DNA of 61,740 nucleotides from Bradyrhizobium tropiciagri (GTDB taxonomy: Bacteria; Pseudomonadota; Alphaproteobacteria; Rhizobiales; Xanthobacteraceae): assembly GCF_001189845.1 (NCBI RefSeq), contig NZ_LFLZ01000055.1:1-61740 (forward strand), given 5' to 3'. The position numbers were made by a program, and so were the translations under genes. Below are positions 7,360 to 14,752 of this stretch, one piece after another. The notes under the pieces were generated by a model. It worked only from the letters and a program-made list of their open reading frames with translations. It did no database searches and had not been told where the DNA came from. The first letter of the stretch is position 1. The number at the start of each line of letters is the position of its first letter.

Positions 7360-8493
7360 TCATCTCGGAGCGATGTCACCGCGCGCCCACCCGGCGCGCG
7401 TTTTCGTTCTGAAGTCCTCGAACGTGCCGTTGGCCACCGCTGCGCGGATGCCCTGCATCAATTCCTGGTAATAGGCGACGTTGATTTCGGACAGCAGCAT
7501 TGCCCCAAGGGTTTCGCCGGCTCGCACCAGATGGTGCAGGTAGGCGCGCGAATAGTCCCGTGCCGCCGGCCACGGACTCTCTTCATCGAGCGGACGCGGA
7601 TCGTCGATGTGACGGGCGTTGCGCAAATTGATCTGCCCGAACCGGGTGAACGCCATGCCGTGGCGCCCGTTCCGTGTCGGCATCACACAATCGAACATGT
7701 CGACGCCACGCGCCACGGCCTCCAGAATGTCCTCCGGCGTGCCGACGCCCATCAGATAGCGCGGCCGATCGACTGGGAGCGCCGGCGCGGTCTCCTCGAT
7801 CATCGACAGCATCACCGCCTGCGGCTCGCCGACGGCCAGCCCGCCGATCGCATATCCGTGAAAGCCGATGTCCGTCAGGGAGCGCGCGCTGGCGTGACGG
7901 AGATCGGGGAGATCGCCGCCCTGCACGATGCCGAACAGCATGTAGCCGCTCGGGGCGCTCTCGAAGGCGCGCTTGGAGCGTTCGGCCCAGCGCAGCGAGA
8001 GCTGCATCGCACGCTCGATGTCGGCGCGATCGGCCGGCAGCCGCACGCATTCATCCATCTGCATCGCGATGTCGGAGCCGAGCAGCCGCTGCACCTCGAT
8101 CGAGCGTTCCGGCGAGAGTTCGACCTTGGCGCCGTCGATATGCGAGCGGAAAGTCACTGCCTTCTCGGTCACCTTGCGCAGCTCCGAGAGCGACATCACC
8201 TGGAAGCCGCCGGAATCCGTCAGCATCGGGCCGCCCCAGCCGGTGAAGCGCTGCAGGCCGCCAAGCCCTGCGATCCGCTCGGCGCCCGGCCGCAGCATCA
8301 GGTGATAGGTGTTGCCGAGCACGATGTCGGCGCCGGCATCGCGCACCTCGCGCCAATGCATGCCCTTCATCGCCCCGGCGGTGCCGACGGGCATGAATGC
8401 GGGCGTCCGGACGAGACCATGCGGCGTGGCCAGGCGTCCGGTGCGGGCGGCGCCGTCGGTTGCCAGCAGCTCGAAATGATTGGGAAGATTCAT
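7360..8493 (-). CDS. tgt: tRNA-guanine transglycosylase (queuine/preQ1 insertion)
   Basis: A 377-aa homologue of bacterial Tgt, which exchanges G34 for preQ1 in tRNAs for Asp, Asn, His and Tyr. The catalytic-site motifs are present: DSGGFQVMSL (about residue 93 on), the GGLAVGEP loop and DCVMPTRNGRHG. However, the three cysteines of the CxCxxC zinc site are absent. The aligned stretch after PRPLDE reads ESPWPAARDY, with Ser, Trp and Ala at the Cys positions; the downstream His in YLHHLV remains. So either zinc is lost in this lineage or the enzyme is impaired. It is divergent from the patatin-like lipoprotein gene. Confidence 0.92.
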   Translation of the reverse strand: MNLPNHFELLATDGAARTGRLATPHGLVRTPAFMPVGTAGAMKGMHWREVRDAGADIVLGNTYHLMLRPGAERIAGLGGLQRFTGWGGPMLTDSGGFQVMSLSELRKVTEKAVTFRSHIDGAKVELSPERSIEVQRLLGSDIAMQMDECVRLPADRADIERAMQLSLRWAERSKRAFESAPSGYMLFGIVQGGDLPDLRHASARSLTDIGFHGYAIGGLAVGEPQAVMLSMIEETAPALPVDRPRYLMGVGTPEDILEAVARGVDMFDCVMPTRNGRHGMAFTRFGQINLRNARHIDDPRPLDEESPWPAARDYSRAYLHHLVRAGETLGAMLLSEINVAYYQELMQGIRAAVANGTFEDFRTKTRAGWARGDIAPR

Positions 8494-8613
8494 GCCGCTG
8501 CTTATTGCGTGTCACCGATGCCCGATCAACCCGTCCGATAACGGCCTCCGCGCGACTTCGTGAACGCCAACCGACCGACGGACGCTTGCCCCGCAACGGA
8601 ACGTCCATTAAAC

Positions 8614-8634
8614 AAAACGAAACCGTATCGTTTT
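8614..8634. promoter_or_regulatory. TetR-type operator-like palindrome 1
   Basis: A 21-base near-perfect palindrome with arms AAAACGA and TCGTTTT; 18 of 21 positions are symmetric, and the exceptions are positions 8, 14 and the centre. It lies in the tgt/patatin divergent spacer, 64 bases before the patatin gene start and 120 bases before tgt. A second copy differing at four positions lies at 10811, beyond the TetR-family gene, which makes that regulator the likely binder. This is an inference from symmetry and proximity. Confidence 0.6.
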
Positions 8635-8698
8635 TATGTCAACAATAAGGCGACGGACTTCCCCGCCGCGACTGTAATCCGCGCGAAACCCGACCGAG

Positions 8699-9877
8699 AT
8701 GTTCTCCCTCTTCAGCGCCCGGCCTGACGGCGTCCGCCACCGGACGACAGTCGCCGATGCGATGCGGCAAGCAGCCCTGCTGTGCGGGCTCGCGTTCACA
8801 CTTGCGGCCTGCAGCTCGCTGCCGCGGACGCCCTACACGGCTGCCGATGCGGTCAATTCGCGAGTGCTCGATCTGGACGGGCTGCGCCGCTATGCCGACG
8901 AGCCGGCGTCCAAATTCAAGCTCGAGAAGGACAACCTCGCCCCGATCAAGACCTATCTCGCCCTCTCCGGCGGCGGCGCCGACGGCGCCTATGGCGTGGG
9001 TGTGCTCAACGGCTGGACCGCGGCCGGCAACCGGCCGAGCTTCTCGGTCGTCTCCGGCGTCAGCACCCGCGGCCTGATTGCGCCGTTTGCGTTCCTCGGC
9101 CCGCGCTACGACGACACGCTGAAGGAGGTCTACACATCAGGCATTGCGGAGAGCCTGCTGCAGGACCCGAGCCTGATGCGGGTGCTGTTCGGCTCCGGCC
9201 TGTTCGGCAACAAGCGGCTGCGCGAGCTGGTGGCGCGTTACGTCGGCGAGGACATCCTGAGCGAGGTGGCGCGCGAGAACGCCAAGGGCCGAAAGCTCCT
9301 GATCGTCACCACCGATCTCGACACCCAGCGCACGGTGATCTGGGACATGGGACGGATCGCCGCCGTCGGCACGCCCGAGGCGCTGCAGCTGTTTCGCGAC
9401 GTGATGGCCGCCTCGGCCAGCATCCCGCTGGTGTTTCCGCCGATCATGATCGACGCCGAAGGCCAGGGGCGGCGCTTCCAGGAGATGCATGTCGACGGCG
9501 GCGTGACCGCGCCCGTGCTGACGCTGCCGGACGCATTGATGTTCCGCGAGCGTGCCTGGCCCGCCAATGGCCGCATGAACATCTACATCCTCGTCAACAA
9601 GAAGCTCGAGGGCAATTTCGAGCTGGTGTCGAACTCGACGATCGACGTCGCCTCGCGCAGCATTTCCGCGATCACGCAGGCGCAAACCCGCTCCGTCATT
9701 CTCTCGACCTATGATTTCGCCCGGCGCAACCGCCTCGGCTTCCATCTGTCCTATATCGAGCGCGACTACCCGGCCCCGGAAACCCAGGGCTTCGACACCG
9801 GATACATGCGCGCGCTCTACCAGTACGGCTACGACAAGGCCGCCGCGGGGCAGGCCTGGACCGCGACGCCGCCCTGA
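8699..9877 (+). CDS. Patatin-like phospholipase lipoprotein with altered nucleophile elbow
   Basis: A 392-aa protein. A lipobox (FTLAAC, Cys at about residue 38 from ATG 8699, or 17 from the alternative ATG 8762) predicts an outer-membrane or periplasmic lipoprotein. The patatin fold is clear: oxyanion loop ALSGGGADGAYG, nucleophile-elbow region VVSGVSTRGL, and the catalytic Asp in HVDGGVTAP. The family pattern at the elbow is GxSxG, but here the Ser is followed by Thr-Arg-Gly, so the second Gly is displaced by one. That may reduce acylhydrolase activity. Neither ATG has a good Shine-Dalgarno; 8762 would give the more usual signal peptide length. Confidence 0.85.
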   Translation: MFSLFSARPDGVRHRTTVADAMRQAALLCGLAFTLAACSSLPRTPYTAADAVNSRVLDLDGLRRYADEPASKFKLEKDNLAPIKTYLALSGGGADGAYGVGVLNGWTAAGNRPSFSVVSGVSTRGLIAPFAFLGPRYDDTLKEVYTSGIAESLLQDPSLMRVLFGSGLFGNKRLRELVARYVGEDILSEVARENAKGRKLLIVTTDLDTQRTVIWDMGRIAAVGTPEALQLFRDVMAASASIPLVFPPIMIDAEGQGRRFQEMHVDGGVTAPVLTLPDALMFRERAWPANGRMNIYILVNKKLEGNFELVSNSTIDVASRSISAITQAQTRSVILSTYDFARRNRLGFHLSYIERDYPAPETQGFDTGYMRALYQYGYDKAAAGQAWTATPP

Positions 9878-9961
9878 GCGGCCCGCCCCGGGTACCGCCG
9901 AATGGACGAATCCGCACCGCGCGGGTTATAGACCGAACGAACCCGTCCGACGCACAACGAG

Positions 9962-10735
9962 ATGAATGGGCAAATGGGATTGACGGCTACCAAGGCCAAG
10001 GCGGCCAACAAGGCAGCCAAGCGCGGCGTGATCAAGTCACGCGGCGGCCGGCCGACCCGGGATGCTGCGATCGAGCGCGACCAGCGGCTGATCGAGGTCG
10101 CCACCCGCCTGTTTCTCGAGCGCGGCTTCGATGCGACGTCGATCGACGCGGTGGCCGAGGCTGCCCGCGTCAGCAAGCCCACCGTGTACGGCCAGTACGG
10201 CGACAAGCGCGGCCTGTTCACGGCGGTGCTCCGGCGCGAAATTGCCCGCTGGCTCGCTCCGCTCGCCGCCGCCGCGGCCGAAGCGCAGGGCGACGGCAAC
10301 TGCGACGGCTCGGCCGAGGAACGGCTGATCGAGCTCGGCCGCCAGCTATTGGTGCTGAATTGCAGCGCGGACTCCATCGCCTTCAGCCGGATCCTGACCG
10401 CGCAGGCGATCAACTTCCCCGAGGTCGCCAAGCTGGCCGTCGACGAGGGCTGGTCTAAGGCCGTGTCCACGACCGCTGATTTCTTCGACCATCTGGCCGA
10501 CAAGGGCGTGCTCGATCTCGAGGACACCACGATCGCGGCCGAGACCTTCCTCAACATGGTGGTCGGCCACACCCACCGGATGGCGACATTCGGCATTCCG
10601 ATCGACATGAAGGCGGCCGAGACGCGGATGGAGGTCTCGATCCGGCTGTTCCTGGCCGGCGCCGTCGGGCCGCGGGACCGCCTGCGCGATACGGCCAAGG
10701 AAGCCACCAAGGCGCGCCGCCGGCCGGCACGCTGA
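9962..10735 (+). CDS. TetR/AcrR family transcriptional regulator
   Basis: A 257-aa regulator. After a basic tail of about 30 residues (GGRPTRDAA), the N-terminal TetR helix-turn-helix lies at about residues 45-95: LIEVATRLFLERGFDATSID, then VAEAARVSKPTVYGQYGDK, the recognition helix region. The C-terminal half is an unassigned ligand-binding domain ending in an Arg/Lys-rich tail. It follows the patatin gene on the same strand by 84 bases. Two related palindromes (8614-8634 and 10811-10831) flank the patatin-tetR pair and are plausible operators; the ligand is unknown. Confidence 0.9.
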   Translation: MNGQMGLTATKAKAANKAAKRGVIKSRGGRPTRDAAIERDQRLIEVATRLFLERGFDATSIDAVAEAARVSKPTVYGQYGDKRGLFTAVLRREIARWLAPLAAAAAEAQGDGNCDGSAEERLIELGRQLLVLNCSADSIAFSRILTAQAINFPEVAKLAVDEGWSKAVSTTADFFDHLADKGVLDLEDTTIAAETFLNMVVGHTHRMATFGIPIDMKAAETRMEVSIRLFLAGAVGPRDRLRDTAKEATKARRRPAR

Positions 10736-10810
10736 CGATTCAGCAGGATCGTCCTATCGCCTCGCACGTTATCGTGAGCAATCTTTGACGGCAGGCGGCC
10801 TTGAATAAAC

Positions 10811-10831
10811 AGAACGACACCGTATTGTTTA
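10811..10831. promoter_or_regulatory. TetR-type operator-like palindrome 2
   Basis: This 21-base element shares the core ACGA-N-ACCGTAT-N-GTTT with the element at 8614-8634; 17 of 21 positions are identical. It lies 76 bases after the tetR stop codon and about 190 bases before the PepSY gene, so it could control that gene. The match is by eye only. Confidence 0.5.
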
Positions 10832-11018
10832 GTTGCAAAGAGACGCGGAACCAAGTTCAGCCCCCCAACGGTTTTGTGTCGCCTTGTAAACTTCGACCGT
10901 CACGACGGAGCAGCCGCCATCACTTCGTCTGAACGTTCGGCGGCCGACCTCTGACTAACGGAGGTCGGCCGCATCTTCTTCTCTACCGGGGCGGCGGTTC
11001 GACGCGACGGATGCGACC

Positions 11019-11648
11019 ATGACGACGGGACGATTACACGCACTGCGGCGTTGGACATTCGCAACTGGGCTGCTTGCGACCGCACTGCTGGCCCTGCCCC
11101 TGAGCCTTCCCCTGGCGTCGCCGGCCCATGCGGTCACGGGCTCGGCGGCCGCAGCGCTCACCCCGCAGGACAGCGACAACGCGCTCGACGTGCATGCGGT
11201 TCGCCGCGAACTCGACAGCTTCCAGGCCGCCCAGATCTCGCTGCGCAAGGCGATGGCGATTGCGGAGGCGCTGCACTCCGGCGCGATCACGGCCGACGTC
11301 AGCTTCGACGGTGCGACGGAGCCCGCGATCTACCGGGTCAAGACCATGCAGCGGGACCGGATCTGGCAGCATTCGATTGACGCCTCGACCGGCCAAGTGA
11401 TCGGTGGCGAGGCGCCATCGTCACTGGCATCCCTTGGTGCCGAAGACCGTGACAACCTCGCCGTGCTCAGGGCGCTCCGCCATCGCCTCGCCGATGCGGT
11501 GCGGGTTGCCGAGCGCACCACCTCGGGCAAGGCGATCAGCGGCGGCCTGATGCGCGAGCGCGGCAAGCTCAATTTCGTCATCGTGGTGCTCGCCGGCAGC
11601 GATCTGAAAGAGGTCATCCTCGAACCGCCGGGCGCGCGCCGGCGCTGA
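11019..11648 (+). CDS. Exported PepSY-domain protein
   Basis: A 209-aa protein with a signal peptide (Arg-Arg n-region, long Leu/Ala core, cleavage near AHA at about residue 38). The mature part contains a PepSY-type module: a helix SLRKAMAIAEALHSGAITADV followed by strands ending HSIDASTGQVIGGE (residues about 75-130). PepSY domains are small periplasmic or extracytoplasmic inhibitory or binding modules. The C-terminal part (about 140-209) is helix-rich and of unknown role. The gene stands alone between the second palindrome and the asd leader. Confidence 0.8.
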   Translation: MTTGRLHALRRWTFATGLLATALLALPLSLPLASPAHAVTGSAAAALTPQDSDNALDVHAVRRELDSFQAAQISLRKAMAIAEALHSGAITADVSFDGATEPAIYRVKTMQRDRIWQHSIDASTGQVIGGEAPSSLASLGAEDRDNLAVLRALRHRLADAVRVAERTTSGKAISGGLMRERGKLNFVIVVLAGSDLKEVILEPPGARRR

Positions 11649-11687
11649 CAGCCGTATGGGCGCTGCCAAGTTTTCGCCCAAAAGCCG

Positions 11688-11716
11688 TTGACGGACGCCG
11701 ATCTGTCCCGCATAAG
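11688..11716 (+). promoter_or_regulatory. Sigma-70-type promoter of the asd leader
   Basis: The -35 element TTGACG (11688-11693) is separated by exactly 17 bases from CATAAG (11711-11716), which fits a -10 element. Transcription would start near 11723, practically at the ATG of the leader peptide at 11725. That suggests a leaderless or nearly leaderless leader mRNA, as has been described for rhizobial trpL. Confidence 0.65.
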
Positions 11717-11724
11717 TCCGCACC

Positions 11725-11796
11725 ATGATCACCGCGACCAAACGCACCACCAAAACCACCAAGCCCTCTGGGGCCTCGGGAGGCGTGCGCGCGTAG
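11725..11796 (+). CDS. Putative Thr/Lys-rich leader peptide of asd attenuator
   Basis: A 23-codon ORF (ATG to TAG) with six Thr (all ACC) and three Lys codons in residues 3-13; the run reads TATKRTTKTTK. There is no Shine-Dalgarno, but the predicted transcription start is within a few bases of the ATG. Its 3' half contains GGGGCCTCGGG (11770-11780), which can pair at 10 of 11 positions with CCCGAAGCCCC (11820-11830), the left side of the downstream terminator. This is the layout of a ribosome-controlled attenuator that would sense charged tRNA-Thr and/or tRNA-Lys and act on asd. The function is inferred from sequence only. Confidence 0.65.
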   Translation: MITATKRTTKTTKPSGASGGVRA

Positions 11797-11823
11797 TCGG
11801 TCGTACCGCATCATCTCTACCCG

Positions 11824-11856
11824 AAGCCCCGCCTGATGAAGGTCCGGGGCTTTTTT
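11824..11856 (+). terminator. Attenuator terminator upstream of asd
   Basis: An 8-bp stem (AAGCCCCG against CGGGGCTT) encloses a 13-base loop that can itself close by three pairs, followed by TTTTTT. It lies 27 bases after the leader-peptide stop and 90 bases before the asd start. Its left arm overlaps the sequence complementary to the leader segment 11770-11780, so antiterminator and terminator are mutually exclusive. It could alternatively be only the terminator of the PepSY gene, 175 bases upstream. Confidence 0.8.
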
Positions 11857-11874
11857 GTTGCCTGCAGCACAACA

Positions 11875-11919
11875 GCATGATCCGGAAAAGTGGAAACCGG
11901 TTTTCCGATCAGATCATGC
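11875..11919. repeat. Palindromic intergenic repeat (REP-like) before asd
   Basis: Outer arms GCATGATC and GATCATGC enclose an inner palindrome (CGGAAAA ... TTTTCCG). I recall this as a common dispersed palindrome in Bradyrhizobium and related genomes. In the asd mRNA it would form a hairpin between the attenuator and the ribosome-binding site at 11937. Confidence 0.65.
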
Positions 11920-11946
11920 CCAACCGAGACTCGAACGGAGGACACA

Positions 11947-12972
11947 GTGAGTAACGATCCCGTCGTCGCGATTGTCGGCGTCACCGGCGCAGTCGGCGCC
12001 GAATTCATCGCCACCATGGACAAGCGCGGCTTCCGCGTCGGCAAGCTGAAGGCGCTGGCGAGCGCCCGCTCGGCCGGCAAGACCGTCAGCTTCCGCGGCC
12101 AGCCGGTCGTGATCGAGGAGCTGACCGAGCGCGCCTTCGAGGGCGTCGACATCGCACTATTCTCGGCCGGCAGCGGTATCTCCAAGAAGTTCGCGCCGGT
12201 GGCGGTGAAGTCCGGCGCCGTCGTGGTCGACAACTCCTCGGCGTTCCGGATGGATCCGAACGTGCCGCTGGTGATCCCCGAGATCAACGCCAACCGCATC
12301 CGCGACCACAAGGGCATCATCGCCAACCCGAACTGCGCCGCCATCACCGCGCTGGTGCCGCTGTGGCCGATCCACCAGAAGAACCGCATCAAGCGCGTGA
12401 TCATCTCGACCTACCAGGCCGCGAGCGGCGCGGGCGCCGCCGCGATGGAGGAGCTCGTCGAATCAACCCGCGCCAATCTCAACGGACAGGTCTACACCCC
12501 GAAGGTGATGCCGCACCCCTACGCCTTCAACCTGTTCAACCACAACACGGCGGTCGATCCCGAGACCGGCTACAACGACGAAGAGACCAAGGTCATCAAG
12601 GAGACCCGCAAGATCTTCGAGGACGAGAAGATCGCGATCGGTGTCACCTGCGTGCGGGTGCCGGTGCTGCGCGCGCATTGCGAGGCGATCACCTTCGAAT
12701 GCGAGAAGCCGATCACCGAGGACCAGGTCCGCGCCATCATGGCGCAGGCCCCAGGCGTCAAGATCGTCGACGATCGCGTCAAGAACTACTTCCCGATGCC
12801 GATCGACGCCTCCGGCCAGGACGACGTGCTGGTCGGCCGTATCCGCAAGGATCTCAGCGATCCCTCGGGGCACTCGATCTCGATGTTCGTCGCGGCTGAT
12901 CAATTGCTCAAGGGCGCCGCGCTGAACGCGGTGCAGATCGCCGAGCTGCTGCCCGAACGCGCGATGGCGTGA
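11947..12972 (+). CDS. asd: Aspartate-semialdehyde dehydrogenase
   Basis: A 341-aa enzyme that reduces L-aspartyl phosphate to aspartate semialdehyde with NADPH, the branch point to lysine/diaminopimelate, threonine and methionine. The N-terminal nucleotide-binding GVTGAVG is at about residues 10-16. The active-site Cys is in ANPNCAAI (about residue 130), and the later substrate residues are in the RVPVLRAHCEAI segment (about 240), where the catalytic His lies. GTG 11947 follows GGAGG by four to five bases. The gene sits behind the attenuator-like leader at 11688-11856 and is convergent with queA, with a palindromic repeat between them. Confidence 0.95.
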   Translation: MSNDPVVAIVGVTGAVGAEFIATMDKRGFRVGKLKALASARSAGKTVSFRGQPVVIEELTERAFEGVDIALFSAGSGISKKFAPVAVKSGAVVVDNSSAFRMDPNVPLVIPEINANRIRDHKGIIANPNCAAITALVPLWPIHQKNRIKRVIISTYQAASGAGAAAMEELVESTRANLNGQVYTPKVMPHPYAFNLFNHNTAVDPETGYNDEETKVIKETRKIFEDEKIAIGVTCVRVPVLRAHCEAITFECEKPITEDQVRAIMAQAPGVKIVDDRVKNYFPMPIDASGQDDVLVGRIRKDLSDPSGHSISMFVAADQLLKGAALNAVQIAELLPERAMA

Positions 12973-12981
12973 ATGCAAAAC

Positions 12982-13083
12982 CCGTCATCCTGAGGAGCGC
13001 AAAGCGCGTCTCGAAGGATGCACGGCCCCAGTCGGGCCGTCGCCCTTCGAGACGGCCGCTGCGCGGCCTCCTCAGGGTGACGG
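12982..13083. repeat. Long inverted repeat between asd and queA
   Basis: GTCATCCTGAGGAG (12984-12997) pairs with CTCCTCAGGGTGAC (13068-13081). Inside, CGTCTCGAAGG pairs with CCTTCGAGACG, and the left arm carries its own small GCGC-AAA-GCGC hairpin. It looks like one of the dispersed palindromic units of Bradyrhizobium and sits between convergent genes, where it could also act as a bidirectional terminator. Confidence 0.75.
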
Positions 13084-13105
13084 TGAAATGTCTGTGCTTG
13101 CGGGC

Positions 13106-14181
13106 CTAACTCTTTTCGCGAAACAGCAGGCATGCATCACCATACGAATAGAACCGGTAGCCGTTGCTGATCGCATGCGCGTAGGCGCCTTGCATGGTCT
13201 CGAGGCCCGAGAAGGCCGAGACCAGCATGAACAGCGTCGAGCGCGGCAGGTGGAAATTGGTCAGCAGGATATCGACCGCACGGAAGCGGTAGCCCGGCGT
13301 GATGAAGATCGAGGTTTCCGCGGCGAACGGCTGGACCTCGCCGTCAGGTGTCGTGGCGCTTTCCAGCAGCCGCAGCGACGTGGTGCCGATCGCGATGATC
13401 CGGCCGCCCTTTGCACGCGCGGCATTCAAGGCCGCGGCGGTCTCGGCGGTGATGCAGCCCCATTCGGCGTGCATCTTGTGCTCCGAGGTCTCCTCGGTCT
13501 TGACCGGCAGGAACGTCCCTGCCCCGACATGCAGCGTCAGCCGATGCAGCGCGACGCCGCGGCTCTTCAGCGTGGCCTCCAGCGCCGGCGTGAAGTGCAG
13601 TCCCGCGGTGGGGGCTGCGACCGCGCCCTCATTGGCGGCGAACATGGTCTGATAGTCGCTGACGTCCTTATCGTCAGGCGTGCGCTTGGAAGCGATGTAG
13701 GGCGGCAGCGGCGTGGCGCCGACATCGGCGATGGCCTGGTCGAGCACCGGGCCGTGGAACGAGAATGACAGCGTCACCTCGCCTTCCTGCCCTTTGGCCT
13801 CGACCTCGGCATCGAGATTGCCGAGCAGGCAGACCTTGCCCTCATTGCCGAAGCGGATGGTGTCGCCGGGGCTAAGCTTCTTTGCCGGCTTGACCAGCGC
13901 CTGCCAACGCGAGCCGTCGAGCCGCTTGATCAAGGTCGCTCGATCTTCGGCTCGGTCTCGCGACCGATGCGGCGGCCCCTAAGCTGCGCCGCGATCACCT
14001 TGGTGTCGTTGACGACGACCTGATCGCCCGGATCCAGCCAATGCGGCAGGTCCGCAATGGAGGCGTCGCGCAGCACGCCGTCCGGATGCACCACCAGCAT
14101 CCGCGCGGAATCGCGCGGGCTCGCTGGCCGGAGCGCGATGTTCTCGGGCGGCAATTCGAAGTCGAAAAGGTCGGTGCGCAT
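13106..14181 (-). pseudogene. queA: queA, tRNA preQ1 ribosyltransferase-isomerase, frameshifted
   Basis: Encodes QueA, which uses S-adenosylmethionine to convert preQ1 in tRNA to epoxyqueuosine. The N-terminal 83 codons (MRTDLFDFELPPENIALRPA ... LRGRRIG) end at a premature TGA at 13930. The remaining about 273 codons continue in the next frame from about 13939 down to 13106 (TAGLHFTPAL, HVGAGTFLPV, GTTSLRLLES, LTNFHLPRST). Restoring one C on the plus strand at about 13939/13940 (GAGCG to GAGGCG in the gene) gives a normal full-length protein joined as KIEATLIKRLDG. Either a one-base sequencing deletion or a real lesion. It lies downstream of the cyclophilin gene. Confidence 0.88.
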
Positions 14182-14206
14182 GGCGCGATGATTGCTTCAA
14201 CGTTGC

Positions 14207-14240
14207 CATTTCCGGGACACGCCAGGCGTGCCCCGGAATG
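14207..14240. repeat. Small palindrome between ppiB-like gene and queA
   Basis: CATTTCCGGGACACGCC and GGCGTGCCCCGGAATG form a 16-bp stem with a minor bulge and one-base loop. It looks like a dispersed palindromic unit. It lies within the 74-base spacer between two genes on the same strand. Confidence 0.65.
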
Positions 14241-14255
14241 ACGAAGTGTTGGACC

Positions 14256-14720
14256 TTACGCCGCGTCGGCGGCCATGCGCGCCTTGACGATCTTGTCCGG
14301 GTTCTGCACCGGCTCGCCGCGCTTGATCTTGTCGACGTTTTCCATGCCCTCGGTGACCTTGCCCCAGACCGTGTACTGGCCGTTGAGGAAGGAGGCATCG
14401 TCGAAGCAGATGAAGAACTGGCTGTCGCCGGAATCCGGGTTGGCGGCGCGGGCCATCGAGGCGGTGCCGCGGACATGCGGCTCCTTGTTGAACTCGGCCT
14501 TCAGCTTCTTGCCGGAGCCGCCCATGCCGGTGCCCTGCGGGCAGCCGGTCTGCGCCATGAAGCCGTCGATCACACGGTGGAACACGATGCCGTCGTAGAA
14601 GCCTTCGCGCACCAGCTCCTTGATCCGTGCGACGTGGCCGGGCGCGAGATCCGGGCGCATCTCGATCGTGACCGGGCCCTGGGTGGTTTCGAGGATCAGA
14701 GTATTTTCGGTAGCAGCCAT
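14256..14720 (-). CDS. Cytosolic cyclophilin-type peptidyl-prolyl isomerase
   Basis: A 154-aa single-domain cyclophilin that catalyses cis/trans isomerisation of X-Pro bonds. Family motifs are FHRVIDGFMAQTGCPQGTG (about residues 47-65, with the catalytic Arg in FHRV), ASMARAANPDSGDSQFFI (about 87-104) and LNGQYTVWGKV (about 112-122). It has no signal peptide, so it is cytosolic, unlike its paralogue at 15143. It is the third gene of a minus-strand series coaD, ppi, TolA-like, ppi, queA. That order is typical of Bradyrhizobium chromosomes in my recollection. Confidence 0.93.
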   Translation of the reverse strand: MAATENTLILETTQGPVTIEMRPDLAPGHVARIKELVREGFYDGIVFHRVIDGFMAQTGCPQGTGMGGSGKKLKAEFNKEPHVRGTASMARAANPDSGDSQFFICFDDASFLNGQYTVWGKVTEGMENVDKIKRGEPVQNPDKIVKARMAADAA

Positions 14721-14752
14721 GCTCGCTTCTCCTGGCTTCGGGGTGGATATTT

